Assembly: GCA_023426005.1 (NCBI GenBank)
Contig: JAFABO010000145.1
Span: 1 to 5,627 of the forward strand
Direction: 5' to 3'
Source: Bacillota bacterium
GTDB lineage: Bacteria > Bacillota > Clostridia > Acetivibrionales > DSM-1351
Length of the DNA: 5,627 bases
The notes under the pieces are model-generated. The model was not told the DNA's origin and did not search any database. It saw only the letters and a program-made list of their open reading frames with translations. The position numbers were made by a program, and so were the translations under genes. Of this stretch, positions 1 to 4,840 are shown in pieces (the first letter of the stretch is position 1; each line of letters begins with the position of its first letter).

Positions 1-1279
1 GGATTCCATGTTTGACAAGTTCTTCAAGGGGGATACCAACAATCAAAGGTTATTTTATGAGTCCGGAAGTGACGAGGCCTACATAAGGGATACCGGCAAT
101 AGTGACGTGCGTTCGGAGGGTATGTCATACGGTATGATGATATGTGTCCAGATGGATAAAAAGAAGGAATTCGACATGCTGTGGAAATGGGCAAGAAACC
201 ACATGTATCAAAGCTCGGGGCAGTATAAGGGTTTCTTTTCCTGGCAGTGCAACTACAATGGAGGCATAATTGATACAACACCTGCGTCGGACGGGGATGA
301 GTATTTTGCAATGGCTCTCCTCTTTGCGGCACGCAGGTGGGGCAACGGAACCGGAATATTTAACTACGAAGCAGAAGCGCAGACCATACTGGATGCAATG
401 CTTCATCAGGCAGATGACGGTGTTGGGGTAAATATGTTCGATAAAACACAGAATCAGGTTGTTTTCTGCCCTAACGGCGGTTCTGCAACGTTTACCGATC
501 CCTCCTACCATCTCCCGGCTTTCTATGAATTATGGGCATTATGGGATAAGGATGCGAATGACAGAACTACCTGGACCAGGATTGCCGCAACAAGCAGAGA
601 ATTCTTCAAAAAGTCGACACATGCCACAACAGGATTGAATCCAGACTATGCTAACTTTGACGGCACGCCCAAGGATGTTTCCTGGAGCTCGGGGCATGCC
701 GATTTCAGATATGACGCCTGGAGGGTGGCTTCAAATATCAGCGTGGATTACGCCTGGTGGCAAAAGGATGCCTGGGCTTCAACAACGTTTGCTCCAAGGA
801 TTCAGAGCTTCTTTAAAAAAGAGGGTGTAAGTACCCACGGAAGCAATTACACACTGGCGGGCTCAAAGCTTAACAACGACCATTCGCCGGGGTTGGTAGC
901 CATGAATGCTGTGACAGCTTTGTCTTCAGATGTACAGAGTGCAAAGCCCTTTGTAGATGAATTGTGGAATACTGCTGTTCCCTCGGGGCAGTACCGCTAT
1001 TATGACGGAATGCTTTATATGCTTGCAATGCTTCATTTAAGCGGCAGCTTTAAGATATGGGGTGCGGCGCCATCGTTTTTATGCGGTGATGTAAACAAGG
1101 ATAATGCTATTGATGCGCTGGACAGTGCTCTGCTGAAAAGTTATCTCCTGGGGAAGACAAGTACTTTGCCAAGTGTGGAGGCAGCCGATACAAATGCTGA
1201 CGGTTCAGTTGACGCCATTGATTTTGCCATACTCCAGCAGTATCTTTTAGGTAAAATCGGAACTTTACCGTACAAGTAG
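1..1279 (+). CDS. Dockerin-bearing GH8 glycoside hydrolase, Rex/xylanase-like (5' end missing)
   Basis: Secreted family 8 (inverting) glycoside hydrolase, probably acting on xylan or xylo-oligosaccharides as a cellulosome subunit. The frame is open to the left edge (GAT TCC precede the first ATG at 8), so that ATG is internal; the signal peptide and roughly the first 40 catalytic residues lie outside. Numbering from that ATG, the GH8 domain spans about 1-352. RSEGMSYGM carries the expected acid Glu37, SDGDEYFAM carries Asp95, and SVDYAWW carries the expected base Asp247. The sequence recalls the Bacillus halodurans reducing-end xylose-releasing exo-oligoxylanase (Rex) more than C. thermocellum CelA, for example in DTGNxDVRxEGMSYGM and the closing SGxFKIW. 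A dockerin follows at about 360-421 with almost no linker. The stop is TAG. Family assignment is firm; the substrate (xylan rather than beta-glucan) and exo versus endo mode are inferred. Confidence 0.93.
   Translation, partial: DSMFDKFFKGDTNNQRLFYESGSDEAYIRDTGNSDVRSEGMSYGMMICVQMDKKKEFDMLWKWARNHMYQSSGQYKGFFSWQCNYNGGIIDTTPASDGDEYFAMALLFAARRWGNGTGIFNYEAEAQTILDAMLHQADDGVGVNMFDKTQNQVVFCPNGGSATFTDPSYHLPAFYELWALWDKDANDRTTWTRIAATSREFFKKSTHATTGLNPDYANFDGTPKDVSWSSGHADFRYDAWRVASNISVDYAWWQKDAWASTTFAPRIQSFFKKEGVSTHGSNYTLAGSKLNNDHSPGLVAMNAVTALSSDVQSAKPFVDELWNTAVPSGQYRYYDGMLYMLAMLHLSGSFKIWGAAPSFLCGDVNKDNAIDALDSALLKSYLLGKTSTLPSVEAADTNADGSVDAIDFAILQQYLLGKIGTLPYK
1085..1276 (+). other. Type I dockerin domain at the C-terminus of the GH8 enzyme
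   Basis: This module anchors the enzyme to scaffoldin cohesins through calcium. Two duplicated F-hand repeats are visible. The first runs from GDVNKDNAIDALD to SYLLGK, with calcium ligands Asp361, Asn363, Asp365, Asp369 and Asp372. The second runs from ADTNADGSVDAID to QYLLGK, with Asp394, Asn396, Asp398, Asp402 and Asp405. Both loops keep all ligand positions. The recognition pair at loop positions 10-11 is Ala-Leu in repeat 1 and Ala-Ile in repeat 2, which is known for the C. cellulolyticum group; C. thermocellum dockerins mostly carry Ser-Thr. In repeat 2 the usual LKxYLLG is LQQYLLG, losing the common lysine. Only a few residues separate the dockerin from the catalytic domain. Confidence 0.93.
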
Positions 1280-1281
1280 AC

Positions 1282-1318
1282 AATTCTGGCGGTAATGCGC
1301 AGGGTTCATAAGGAAACA
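1282..1318 (+). repeat. Left copy of imperfect direct repeat (partner at 4032-4068)
   Basis: Starting just after the GH8 stop codon, this stretch matches 4032-4068 in the same orientation at an offset of exactly 2750 bp. The core at 1294-1318 begins AATGCGCAGGGT and differs from its partner at only 3 of 25 positions (1306, 1311, 1316). Weaker similarity extends on both sides. In one frame it reads NSGGNAQGS-stop, against NNPGANAQGA-stop in the other copy, so it looks like a fragment of the tail of the same small gene. Confidence 0.6.
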
Positions 1319-1368
1319 GAATCCAGATACCAACAAAAAAACTTGATACGCCAACAGACGGAAAGTGA

Positions 1369-1401
1369 AAGCCGCTATCCTTGCTTCTAGGACGGCGGCT
1401 T
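1369..1401 (-). terminator. Probable terminator of the MarR-SDR-hydrolase cluster
   Basis: AAGCCGC (1369-1375) pairs with GCGGCTT (1395-1401), and an inner TCCT/AGGA pairing (1378-1381 with 1389-1392) extends the stem around a 7-nt loop. It lies 8 nt beyond the TAA of the hydrolase gene. Read on the - strand, the stem is followed by TTTCACTTTC, a weak T-rich tail; on the + strand no T tract follows. It therefore fits an intrinsic terminator for the leftward cluster. The GH8 gene shows no clear terminator of its own, although the same hairpin could slow rightward transcription. Confidence 0.5.
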
Positions 1402-1409
1402 CATGTGTG

Positions 1410-2441
1410 TTATGCTCTTGATGAAAATGTTGTGGATAAAACCATATCAGTCATCAGCCTGTTGAATTTTTCTGATTCCTCAAAGCAGGCGCTGTGTGCC
1501 GATTGTTCAAACCAAACAAGTTCTTTCTTGGGCGCTGTTATTGTGTGAAAAAACTTTTCGGCCACGACGGACGCAACCTGATAGTCATGCCTCCCAAGGA
1601 AAAAATAGATTGGAACGTCAATTTTTTTTATAGTATCAAACAAATTGATCTTCAAAAATTCTTTCTGAGAGAGCTTGTTTCTCAAGGGCGCATTGAGCGA
1701 TTTGAAAAGCCGGACGATATCGGCAAGGTTATATTCCGGGGACGTAAAGAATCTGAGAATAAACTTGCTCATACCTTTTGAACCGTAGACCGCGCAGCCG
1801 AAATAGTTAAGCCACTTTCTCTGAGTGCGGGTGCCCGTTAGCCCCGATGTGTAAACGCCGTTCTTCGGTTCACCTATTGCTTCCAGCTCACGCATTGCTT
1901 TTGTGTTATTCTGTACCCGCGCGGCTTTGATTGCAAAACGATAAGATTCAAGTTCGCTTTCCGGCATACCGGCGACCTGTCCGGTGCCAACATATGCGTA
2001 AAAAAGCTCCAGATGTTGCGCCGCCGCGAGAATTCCAAGAAGCGTACCCCACGAATGCGCCAGCAGATATATTTTTTCCTTGCCTAAATCCTCTTTGAGA
2101 TACAGCGCCAGGTCGCATAGATCCTGCACAAACATCTGAACGCTAAGCGGAGCGGCGGCATCCCGTTTGGTATAGGATTTTCCACAGGCGCGCTGATCCC
2201 AGTAAACTACGACAAAGCGCTTTTCGAGTGCTGCATTGTAATATCGGAAAAGCGGGGTCGCGGCAGAACCCGGCCCACCGTGAACGAGCAGCAGCACAGG
2301 ATTATTCCGGTCTTCTCCACGTATGATAACCGATTGTTTTGAGTCGCCGAGCGGTACCATACGCATCTCGGCAATACTGTTTTTTAAAATATTTCCCCGC
2401 GAATCTTTAAAAATTGGAGCATGAGCCCTGAATATCGACAC
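1410..2441 (-). CDS. Alpha/beta hydrolase, proline iminopeptidase-like
   Basis: Cytoplasmic alpha/beta-hydrolase of 343 residues, close to the usual 300-340 of the proline iminopeptidase (peptidase S33) group. HGGPG at 54-58 is the family's oxyanion-hole motif, and DQRACGKS at 82-89 matches the DQRGxGxS block. The nucleophile is Ser130 in AHSWG, where the first glycine of GxSxG is Ala. The likely acid is Asp286 in GRHD and the likely base His316 in SAHS. A helical cap region lies between about 150 and 265. There is no signal peptide. The start is GTG, supported by AGGAGG seven bases upstream. The gene lies 80 nt after the SDR gene with no convincing promoter between, so it is probably the last gene of the MarR-led operon. 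The fold and catalytic machinery are clear. The substrate is not: such proteins include aminopeptidases, esterases and lactonases. Confidence 0.92.
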   Translation of the reverse strand: MSIFRAHAPIFKDSRGNILKNSIAEMRMVPLGDSKQSVIIRGEDRNNPVLLLVHGGPGSAATPLFRYYNAALEKRFVVVYWDQRACGKSYTKRDAAAPLSVQMFVQDLCDLALYLKEDLGKEKIYLLAHSWGTLLGILAAAQHLELFYAYVGTGQVAGMPESELESYRFAIKAARVQNNTKAMRELEAIGEPKNGVYTSGLTGTRTQRKWLNYFGCAVYGSKGMSKFILRFFTSPEYNLADIVRLFKSLNAPLRNKLSQKEFLKINLFDTIKKIDVPIYFFLGRHDYQVASVVAEKFFHTITAPKKELVWFEQSAHSACFEESEKFNRLMTDMVLSTTFSSRA

Positions 2442-2448
2442 AGGAAGC

Positions 2449-2454
2449 CCTCCT
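2449..2454 (-). promoter_or_regulatory. Ribosome binding site fixing the GTG start of the hydrolase
   Basis: A perfect AGGAGG on the - strand sits 7 nt before the GTG at 2441-2439. The spacing is ideal, and the first good ATG-encoded methionine (Met27) would remove conserved N-terminal sequence, so the GTG is the likely start. Confidence 0.8.
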
Positions 2455-2521
2455 AACAGATATGTAACGGAAAAGCTGCAAAATGGAATCGGGATTATCC
2501 ATAAACGAAACCGGAATTTTG

Positions 2522-3316
2522 TTATCGCTTGGAGGATATTTTCTGACTTAGGTTATACATCGTTTTGTAGTACATCTTTCTGGGGAGGAAACTGAGCATG
2601 CGTGTCATTAGCTTTGTGTGAAAACCGGGTATGCAGATCACCTTTCCTTTTTGCAGGTCTTTTAGTGAGCATGTAACGACCTCTTCCGGCGACATCCAGC
2701 TGACGATTCCCTTATTTGTCTGCCTTGATTTTTCCATGCCCATCTTCTCGTGAAAATCGGTGTGTATAAGACCGGGGCATACTGCCTGAACCCTGATGCC
2801 GATGCCGGTCAAATCGACATGCAGCCCTTCCGTAAAGCTTTTGAGAAACGCCTTGGAACCCGAATAGACGGAATTTTTCGGAACAATCATATAAACGCTT
2901 TCAGATGAAATATTGATGATCGTTCCGCTCTTTTTCTTCACCATATCAGGCAGCACCGCGCGGATGAGTTCCATCGGCGCGATTACGCTGACACTGGCCA
3001 GCTGCTCAGCCACCTCCAGATCACATTCATAAAAAAGGCTGTTCGCACCAAAGCCGGCATTATTGACGAGAATTTCAACCTGCTTTTCCTGCATTACCTC
3101 AATGACTTTACGAATCTCTTCCTTTTCGGAAAGCTCCGCAAGTACAACTTCAACCCGGACATGGCACTCTTTGCGGATATTTTTAGCAAGCGCCTCAATC
3201 TTCTCTCTACGCCTTCCCGTAATGACAAGGTCATAGCCCTGTCCGGCGAACCGTTTGGCATAAGCCGCGCCGATTCCGCTTGTTGCACCCGTAATTACAG
3301 CTGTTTTGTTCTGCAT
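2522..3316 (-). CDS. Short-chain dehydrogenase/reductase (SDR), NAD(P)-dependent
   Basis: A 264-residue classical SDR, a normal length, expected to be a cytoplasmic NAD(P)-dependent oxidoreductase acting on a carbonyl or alcohol. The Rossmann nucleotide-binding motif TGATSGIG is at 9-16. Arg35-Arg36-Arg37 after beta-strand 2 suggests NADP(H) preference (inferred). NNAG is at 85-88, the catalytic serine region IINISSES at 133-140, and the YxxxK motif is Tyr151-Lys155. The PG motif follows at 181-182 (CPGLIHTDF). The tetrad asparagine, usually in a VNxxAP context, appears as Ser110 (VSVIAP), a modest deviation. The basic C-terminal tail, with MLSFLPRKMYYKTMYNL, resembles the DltE/YqjQ-like SDR branch. 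The ATG start has AAGGAG eight bases upstream. It begins only 18 nt after the MarR stop, so the two genes are co-transcribed. The substrate is unknown. Confidence 0.94.
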   Translation of the reverse strand: MQNKTAVITGATSGIGAAYAKRFAGQGYDLVITGRRREKIEALAKNIRKECHVRVEVVLAELSEKEEIRKVIEVMQEKQVEILVNNAGFGANSLFYECDLEVAEQLASVSVIAPMELIRAVLPDMVKKKSGTIINISSESVYMIVPKNSVYSGSKAFLKSFTEGLHVDLTGIGIRVQAVCPGLIHTDFHEKMGMEKSRQTNKGIVSWMSPEEVVTCSLKDLQKGKVICIPGFHTKLMTRMLSFLPRKMYYKTMYNLSQKISSKR

Positions 3317-3334
3317 AATTCGCTCTCCTTTCTT

Positions 3335-3784
3335 TTACTCAGCCAATTTTTCCGCAAGAATGGAAAGCAGCCGGATAAGTTCACTTCGTTCCTCCGTTGT
3401 GTCATAAGCACCCAAAATTTTTTGCCATAAAAGCGCCTCGCTCTGCCTGTGTTCCTGCTGCGCAAGCCTGCCGTCCTCGGTCAGCGCAAGGCCAAAAGAG
3501 CGCCGGTCTCTTTTGCTGATAACCCGGGTCAAAAGGCCTCGTTTTTCAAGGCGGTCAACGGCGTTCGTCAGCGTACTTGCGGGCACCCCAAGAATCTGTG
3601 TGATTTCTTTGAGAATAACATCAGGTTTTCTTTCGATGATGCTTAAAATACTTACTTCCACGGTTGAAATGCCCTGCAACTTATCCTTCCACAATTCTTC
3701 GCTTGTTTTCTGCATGGAAACAACAAGCGCGTGATAAACCTTATCAAGCCTTTCAATTTCCGACTGCGTTATTTCAGCTTTCAT
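3335..3784 (-). CDS. MarR-family transcriptional regulator
   Basis: A 149-residue protein of typical MarR length that should act as a homodimeric DNA-binding repressor. The N-terminal helix (about 8-35) and C-terminal helices (about 107-149) would form the dimer interface. The winged helix lies at about 55-105: the recognition region is ASTLTNAVDRLEKRGLLTR (69-87) and the wing carries the family's DxR element in SKRDRRSFGLALTEDG (90-105). The ATG is preceded by GAGGTGG close upstream. It is the first gene of a leftward operon with the SDR and hydrolase genes. A near-perfect inverted repeat lies between its promoter and start codon, which suggests autorepression, relieved by a ligand or stress signal in the usual MarR manner. 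No conserved cysteine pair for thiol sensing is visible, as the protein contains no cysteine. The ligand is unknown. Confidence 0.94.
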   Translation of the reverse strand: MKAEITQSEIERLDKVYHALVVSMQKTSEELWKDKLQGISTVEVSILSIIERKPDVILKEITQILGVPASTLTNAVDRLEKRGLLTRVISKRDRRSFGLALTEDGRLAQQEHRQSEALLWQKILGAYDTTEERSELIRLLSILAEKLAE

Positions 3785-3796
3785 AATCCACCTCGA

Positions 3797-3817
3797 ATAT
3801 TACCATATGCGTAATAT
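3797..3817 (-). promoter_or_regulatory. Candidate MarR operator
   Basis: Perfect 7-bp inverted arms, ATATTAC (3797-3803) and GTAATAT (3811-3817), surround a 7-bp spacer containing CATATG. The 21-bp site lies at about +6 to +26 of the predicted transcript and before the MarR ribosome binding site. MarR proteins typically bind AT-rich palindromes of this size at their own promoters, so autoregulation is inferred. Confidence 0.6.
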
Positions 3818-3829
3818 GCTATATATCGT

Positions 3830-3858
3830 ATTATAATAGTCCCCGTATCATTTGTCAA
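3830..3858 (-). promoter_or_regulatory. Consensus sigma-A promoter of the MarR-SDR-hydrolase operon
   Basis: On the - strand, TTGACA (3858-3853) and TATAAT (3835-3830) are both perfect consensus hexamers separated by exactly 17 bp. Transcription would start near 3823, giving a leader of about 39 nt before the MarR ATG. Such a strong promoter normally needs a repressor, consistent with the inverted repeat just downstream. Confidence 0.85.
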
Positions 3859-4061
3859 CCACAAGCTCAAAAGAATTAATAAAGGCAGATGCCGCTTTAA
3901 AAAGCAAGCAAACAGCCTTTTTAAAAGATACGAATATGGAGTCTTTTCCTTCGGTGGGCAGTCTGCAAGCCCTTGTGGTCGTGCTGGGCGCGGGCCTTGC
4001 CGTGTGGGGTGTGATTAAGTACGGGTCGAATAATCCAGGAGCAAATGCGCAGGGTGCATAG
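3852..4061 (+). pseudogene. Truncated Maff2-like small membrane protein (conjugative-element relic)
   Basis: This open frame begins with a TTG inside the -35 region of the divergent MarR promoter and has no ribosome binding site, so its 5' part (about 28 residues) is doubtful. From Met29 (ATG at 3936) it reads MESFPSVGSLQALVVVLG and onward. This resembles the start of Maff2, a small membrane protein encoded near the type IV secretion genes of clostridial integrative conjugative elements. One transmembrane segment lies at about 38-55. It is followed by YGSNNPGANAQG, close to the family's YGNDNPGAKSQG. Maff2 then continues with a glycine-rich second half; here the frame stops one residue later. 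It is probably a broken remnant, not a working gene. The Maff2 assignment rests on recalled family sequence and has not been confirmed by a search. Confidence 0.5.
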
Positions 4062-4068
4062 GGAAGCA
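4032..4068 (+). repeat. Right copy of imperfect direct repeat (partner at 1282-1318)
   Basis: This stretch covers the last codons and stop of the Maff2-like frame plus a few bases beyond. The core at 4044-4068 matches 1294-1318 at 22 of 25 positions in the same orientation. The match includes the stop codon (TAG here, TAA in the left copy) and the following GGAARCA. Together the two copies bracket the MarR-SDR-hydrolase cluster. Confidence 0.6.
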
Positions 4069-4101
4069 AGCGCAAAGTCAACAAAACAAGATAGACGGCT
4101 G

Positions 4102-4117
4102 CAAGTTAGGTAACTTG
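4102..4117 (+). promoter_or_regulatory. 16-bp inverted repeat upstream of the coiled-coil gene
   Basis: CAAGTTA (4102-4108) and TAACTTG (4111-4117) are perfect inverted arms around GG. A six-T run follows at 4125-4130. It could be an operator or, with its low GC content, a weak terminator for transcription entering from the left. Its role is undecided. Confidence 0.3.
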
Positions 4118-4156
4118 GAAAAACTTTTTTATCCTGTGGTATTTTTGGACATGATC

Positions 4157-4165
4157 TGGTAAAAT
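4157..4165 (+). promoter_or_regulatory. Possible extended -10 promoter for the coiled-coil gene
   Basis: TGGTAAAAT fits the extended -10 form TGnTAAAAT, but no good -35 hexamer lies 17 bp upstream. Transcription would begin near 4172, just before the GGAGAG ribosome binding site at 4178-4183, giving a very short leader. Confidence 0.35.
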
Positions 4166-4190
4166 TAAATGAGAAATGGAGAGTTAGCAA

Positions 4191-4511
4191 ATGGAAGATA
4201 AAATGTTTGAATTAGTGACAAAAATGTATAATGAGTTTTCGGAATTCAGAAAAGATATGAATGAGTTCAAGAAAGATATGAATGAATTCAAGAAAGATAT
4301 GAATGAGTTCAGAAAAGAAACAAAAAAAGATATTATCAGGTTGGAGAATATTGTAGATACTAATTCTAAAGCTTTATTTGATGGGTACAAGCAAACTTTT
4401 GAAAAGCTTACAGCCGTTGAAAAGAAGGTAGATGATATTTCAGCAAAGGTTGAAAAGCAGGATGTTGAAATAACGGTTATTAAAGGCGGAAAGAAAACTA
4501 AAGCAAAATGA
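4191..4511 (+). CDS. Small coiled-coil protein with heptad repeats, function unknown
   Basis: A charged, cytoplasmic protein of 106 residues with no signal peptide or membrane segment. Residues 19-39 consist of three copies of a seven-residue unit (FRKDMNE, FKKDMNE, FKKDMNE), with a partial fourth (FRKET). Seven is the coiled-coil heptad length, so a long helix with Phe and Met on one face is likely. A second heptad-like stretch covers about 65-98 (FEKLTAVEKKVDDISAKVEKQDVEITVIK). The tail GGKKTKAK is basic. Small proteins starting like MEDKMFELVTKMYNEFSEF are common and usually uncharacterised in Clostridia. The ATG has GGAGAG seven bases upstream, and a strong terminator follows, so it is a monocistronic, probably expressed gene. 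No function can be assigned. Confidence 0.85.
   Translation: MEDKMFELVTKMYNEFSEFRKDMNEFKKDMNEFKKDMNEFRKETKKDIIRLENIVDTNSKALFDGYKQTFEKLTAVEKKVDDISAKVEKQDVEITVIKGGKKTKAK
4245..4307 (+). repeat. Three tandem 21-bp repeats encoding heptads
   Basis: Units at 4245-4265, 4266-4286 and 4287-4307 have the form TTCARRAAAGATATGAATGAR and differ from each other at only one to three bases; a partial fourth begins at 4308. The near identity at DNA level points to recent duplication by slippage. In-frame copy gain or loss would lengthen or shorten the coiled coil by seven residues. Confidence 0.9.
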
Positions 4512-4532
4512 TGAAAATATCTAATACATATT

Positions 4533-4566
4533 AAAATCAGGTTTATGGATGAGGCCTGATTTTTTT
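4533..4566 (+). terminator. Intrinsic terminator of the coiled-coil gene
   Basis: AAAATCAGG (4533-4541) pairs with CCTGATTTT (4555-4563) in a perfect 9-bp stem around a 13-nt loop, leading directly into a run of seven T (4560-4566). It lies 21 nt after the TGA stop of the coiled-coil gene and isolates the GH9 gene from upstream transcription. Confidence 0.88.
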
Positions 4567-4743
4567 GTTTCAATAATTTGATATATTTAAAACTGTCAAT
4601 GAGAAACGTCCATTTCCAGCCACATATTCAACTAGGTAGCCATTCAAAAAAACAACTTTACGTTAAAATAGAGTTGTTCAAGATATATAAGCATACCTGA
4701 AATATATCTATGCTAAGAATTTTCACACTTTTTCAAAACAATA

Positions 4744-4772
4744 TATACAATTATATTACAAAAATGTATAAT
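4744..4772 (+). promoter_or_regulatory. Candidate promoter of the GH9 gene
   Basis: A perfect -10 hexamer TATAAT (4767-4772) lies 17 bp after TATACA (4744-4749), which matches the -35 consensus at 4 of 6 positions. Transcription would start near 4779, leaving a leader of about 60 nt that contains the hairpin at 4802-4820. Chance matches are likely in sequence this AT-rich. Confidence 0.45.
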
Positions 4773-4801
4773 TAAGTAATAAAGATGATTTTTATATATA
4801 A

Positions 4802-4820
4802 AATTATCACCTTGATAATT
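4802..4820 (+). promoter_or_regulatory. Perfect inverted repeat beside the GH9 ribosome binding site
   Basis: AATTATCA and TGATAATT form perfect 8-bp arms around CCT, ending 4 nt before the AGGAGG at 4825-4830. It could act as a repressor operator, or as a small 5' leader hairpin affecting mRNA stability or ribosome access. The sequence alone does not decide between them. Confidence 0.4.
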
Positions 4821-4840
4821 AAATAGGAGGAGAGATTATT

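Larger units (their letters stand above)
1294..4068. mobile_element. Candidate inserted or recombined segment bounded by direct repeats
   Basis: Between two + strand cellulosomal genes lies an oppositely oriented three-gene cluster plus a fragment of a conjugative-element-like gene, enclosed by direct repeats. No integrase, transposase or terminal inverted repeats are present, so this is not a complete mobile element. Acquisition through a conjugative element followed by decay is inferred from the repeats and the relic. Confidence 0.3.
4512..4840. other. 329-nt AT-rich intergenic region upstream of the GH9 gene
   Basis: No coding frame is supported here. After the terminator the spacer is very AT-rich. 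It holds several short inverted repeats: AACAACT/AGTTGTT (4651-4657 and 4672-4678), AGATATAT/ATATATCT (4681-4688 and 4702-4709) overlapping GCATA/TATGC (4691-4695 and 4709-4713), and AATTATCA/TGATAATT (4802-4809 and 4813-4820). A candidate promoter lies at 4744-4772. In DNA this AT-rich, short palindromes are expected by chance, so only the last one, next to the ribosome binding site, deserves weight. Confidence 0.6.

Noticed and set aside
8..10. The ATG at position 8 as the true start of the GH8 gene.
   Set aside because: The frame stays open to the window edge, there is no room for a ribosome binding site, and the protein would lack a signal peptide and the conserved start of the GH8 domain.
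1294..4068. A complete insertion sequence or transposon.
   Set aside because: There is no transposase or integrase frame and no terminal inverted repeats; only direct repeats and a relic are present.
3848..4190. Two - strand open frames covering the Maff2-like region.
   Set aside because: They lack ribosome binding sites and family resemblance and overlap the marR promoter; they are shadows of the + strand frame.
4184..4573. A long - strand open frame opposite the coiled-coil gene.
   Set aside because: It is the antisense of the 21-bp repeats and the terminator, has monotonous Ser/Phe-rich composition with no recognisable domain, and overlaps a well-supported gene.
4600..4617. A cre-like (catabolite repression) site around GAGAAACGTCCATTTC upstream of the GH9 gene.
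   Set aside because: The central CG and flanking A/T runs fit only loosely; the symmetry and several consensus positions of cre boxes fail, and the site lies more than 220 bp before the start codon.
4651..4713. Short inverted repeats in the AT-rich spacer as riboswitch or regulatory RNA structures.
   Set aside because: The arms are 5-8 bp of mostly A/T sequence with mutually exclusive pairings, as expected by chance at this composition; no known riboswitch core is visible.
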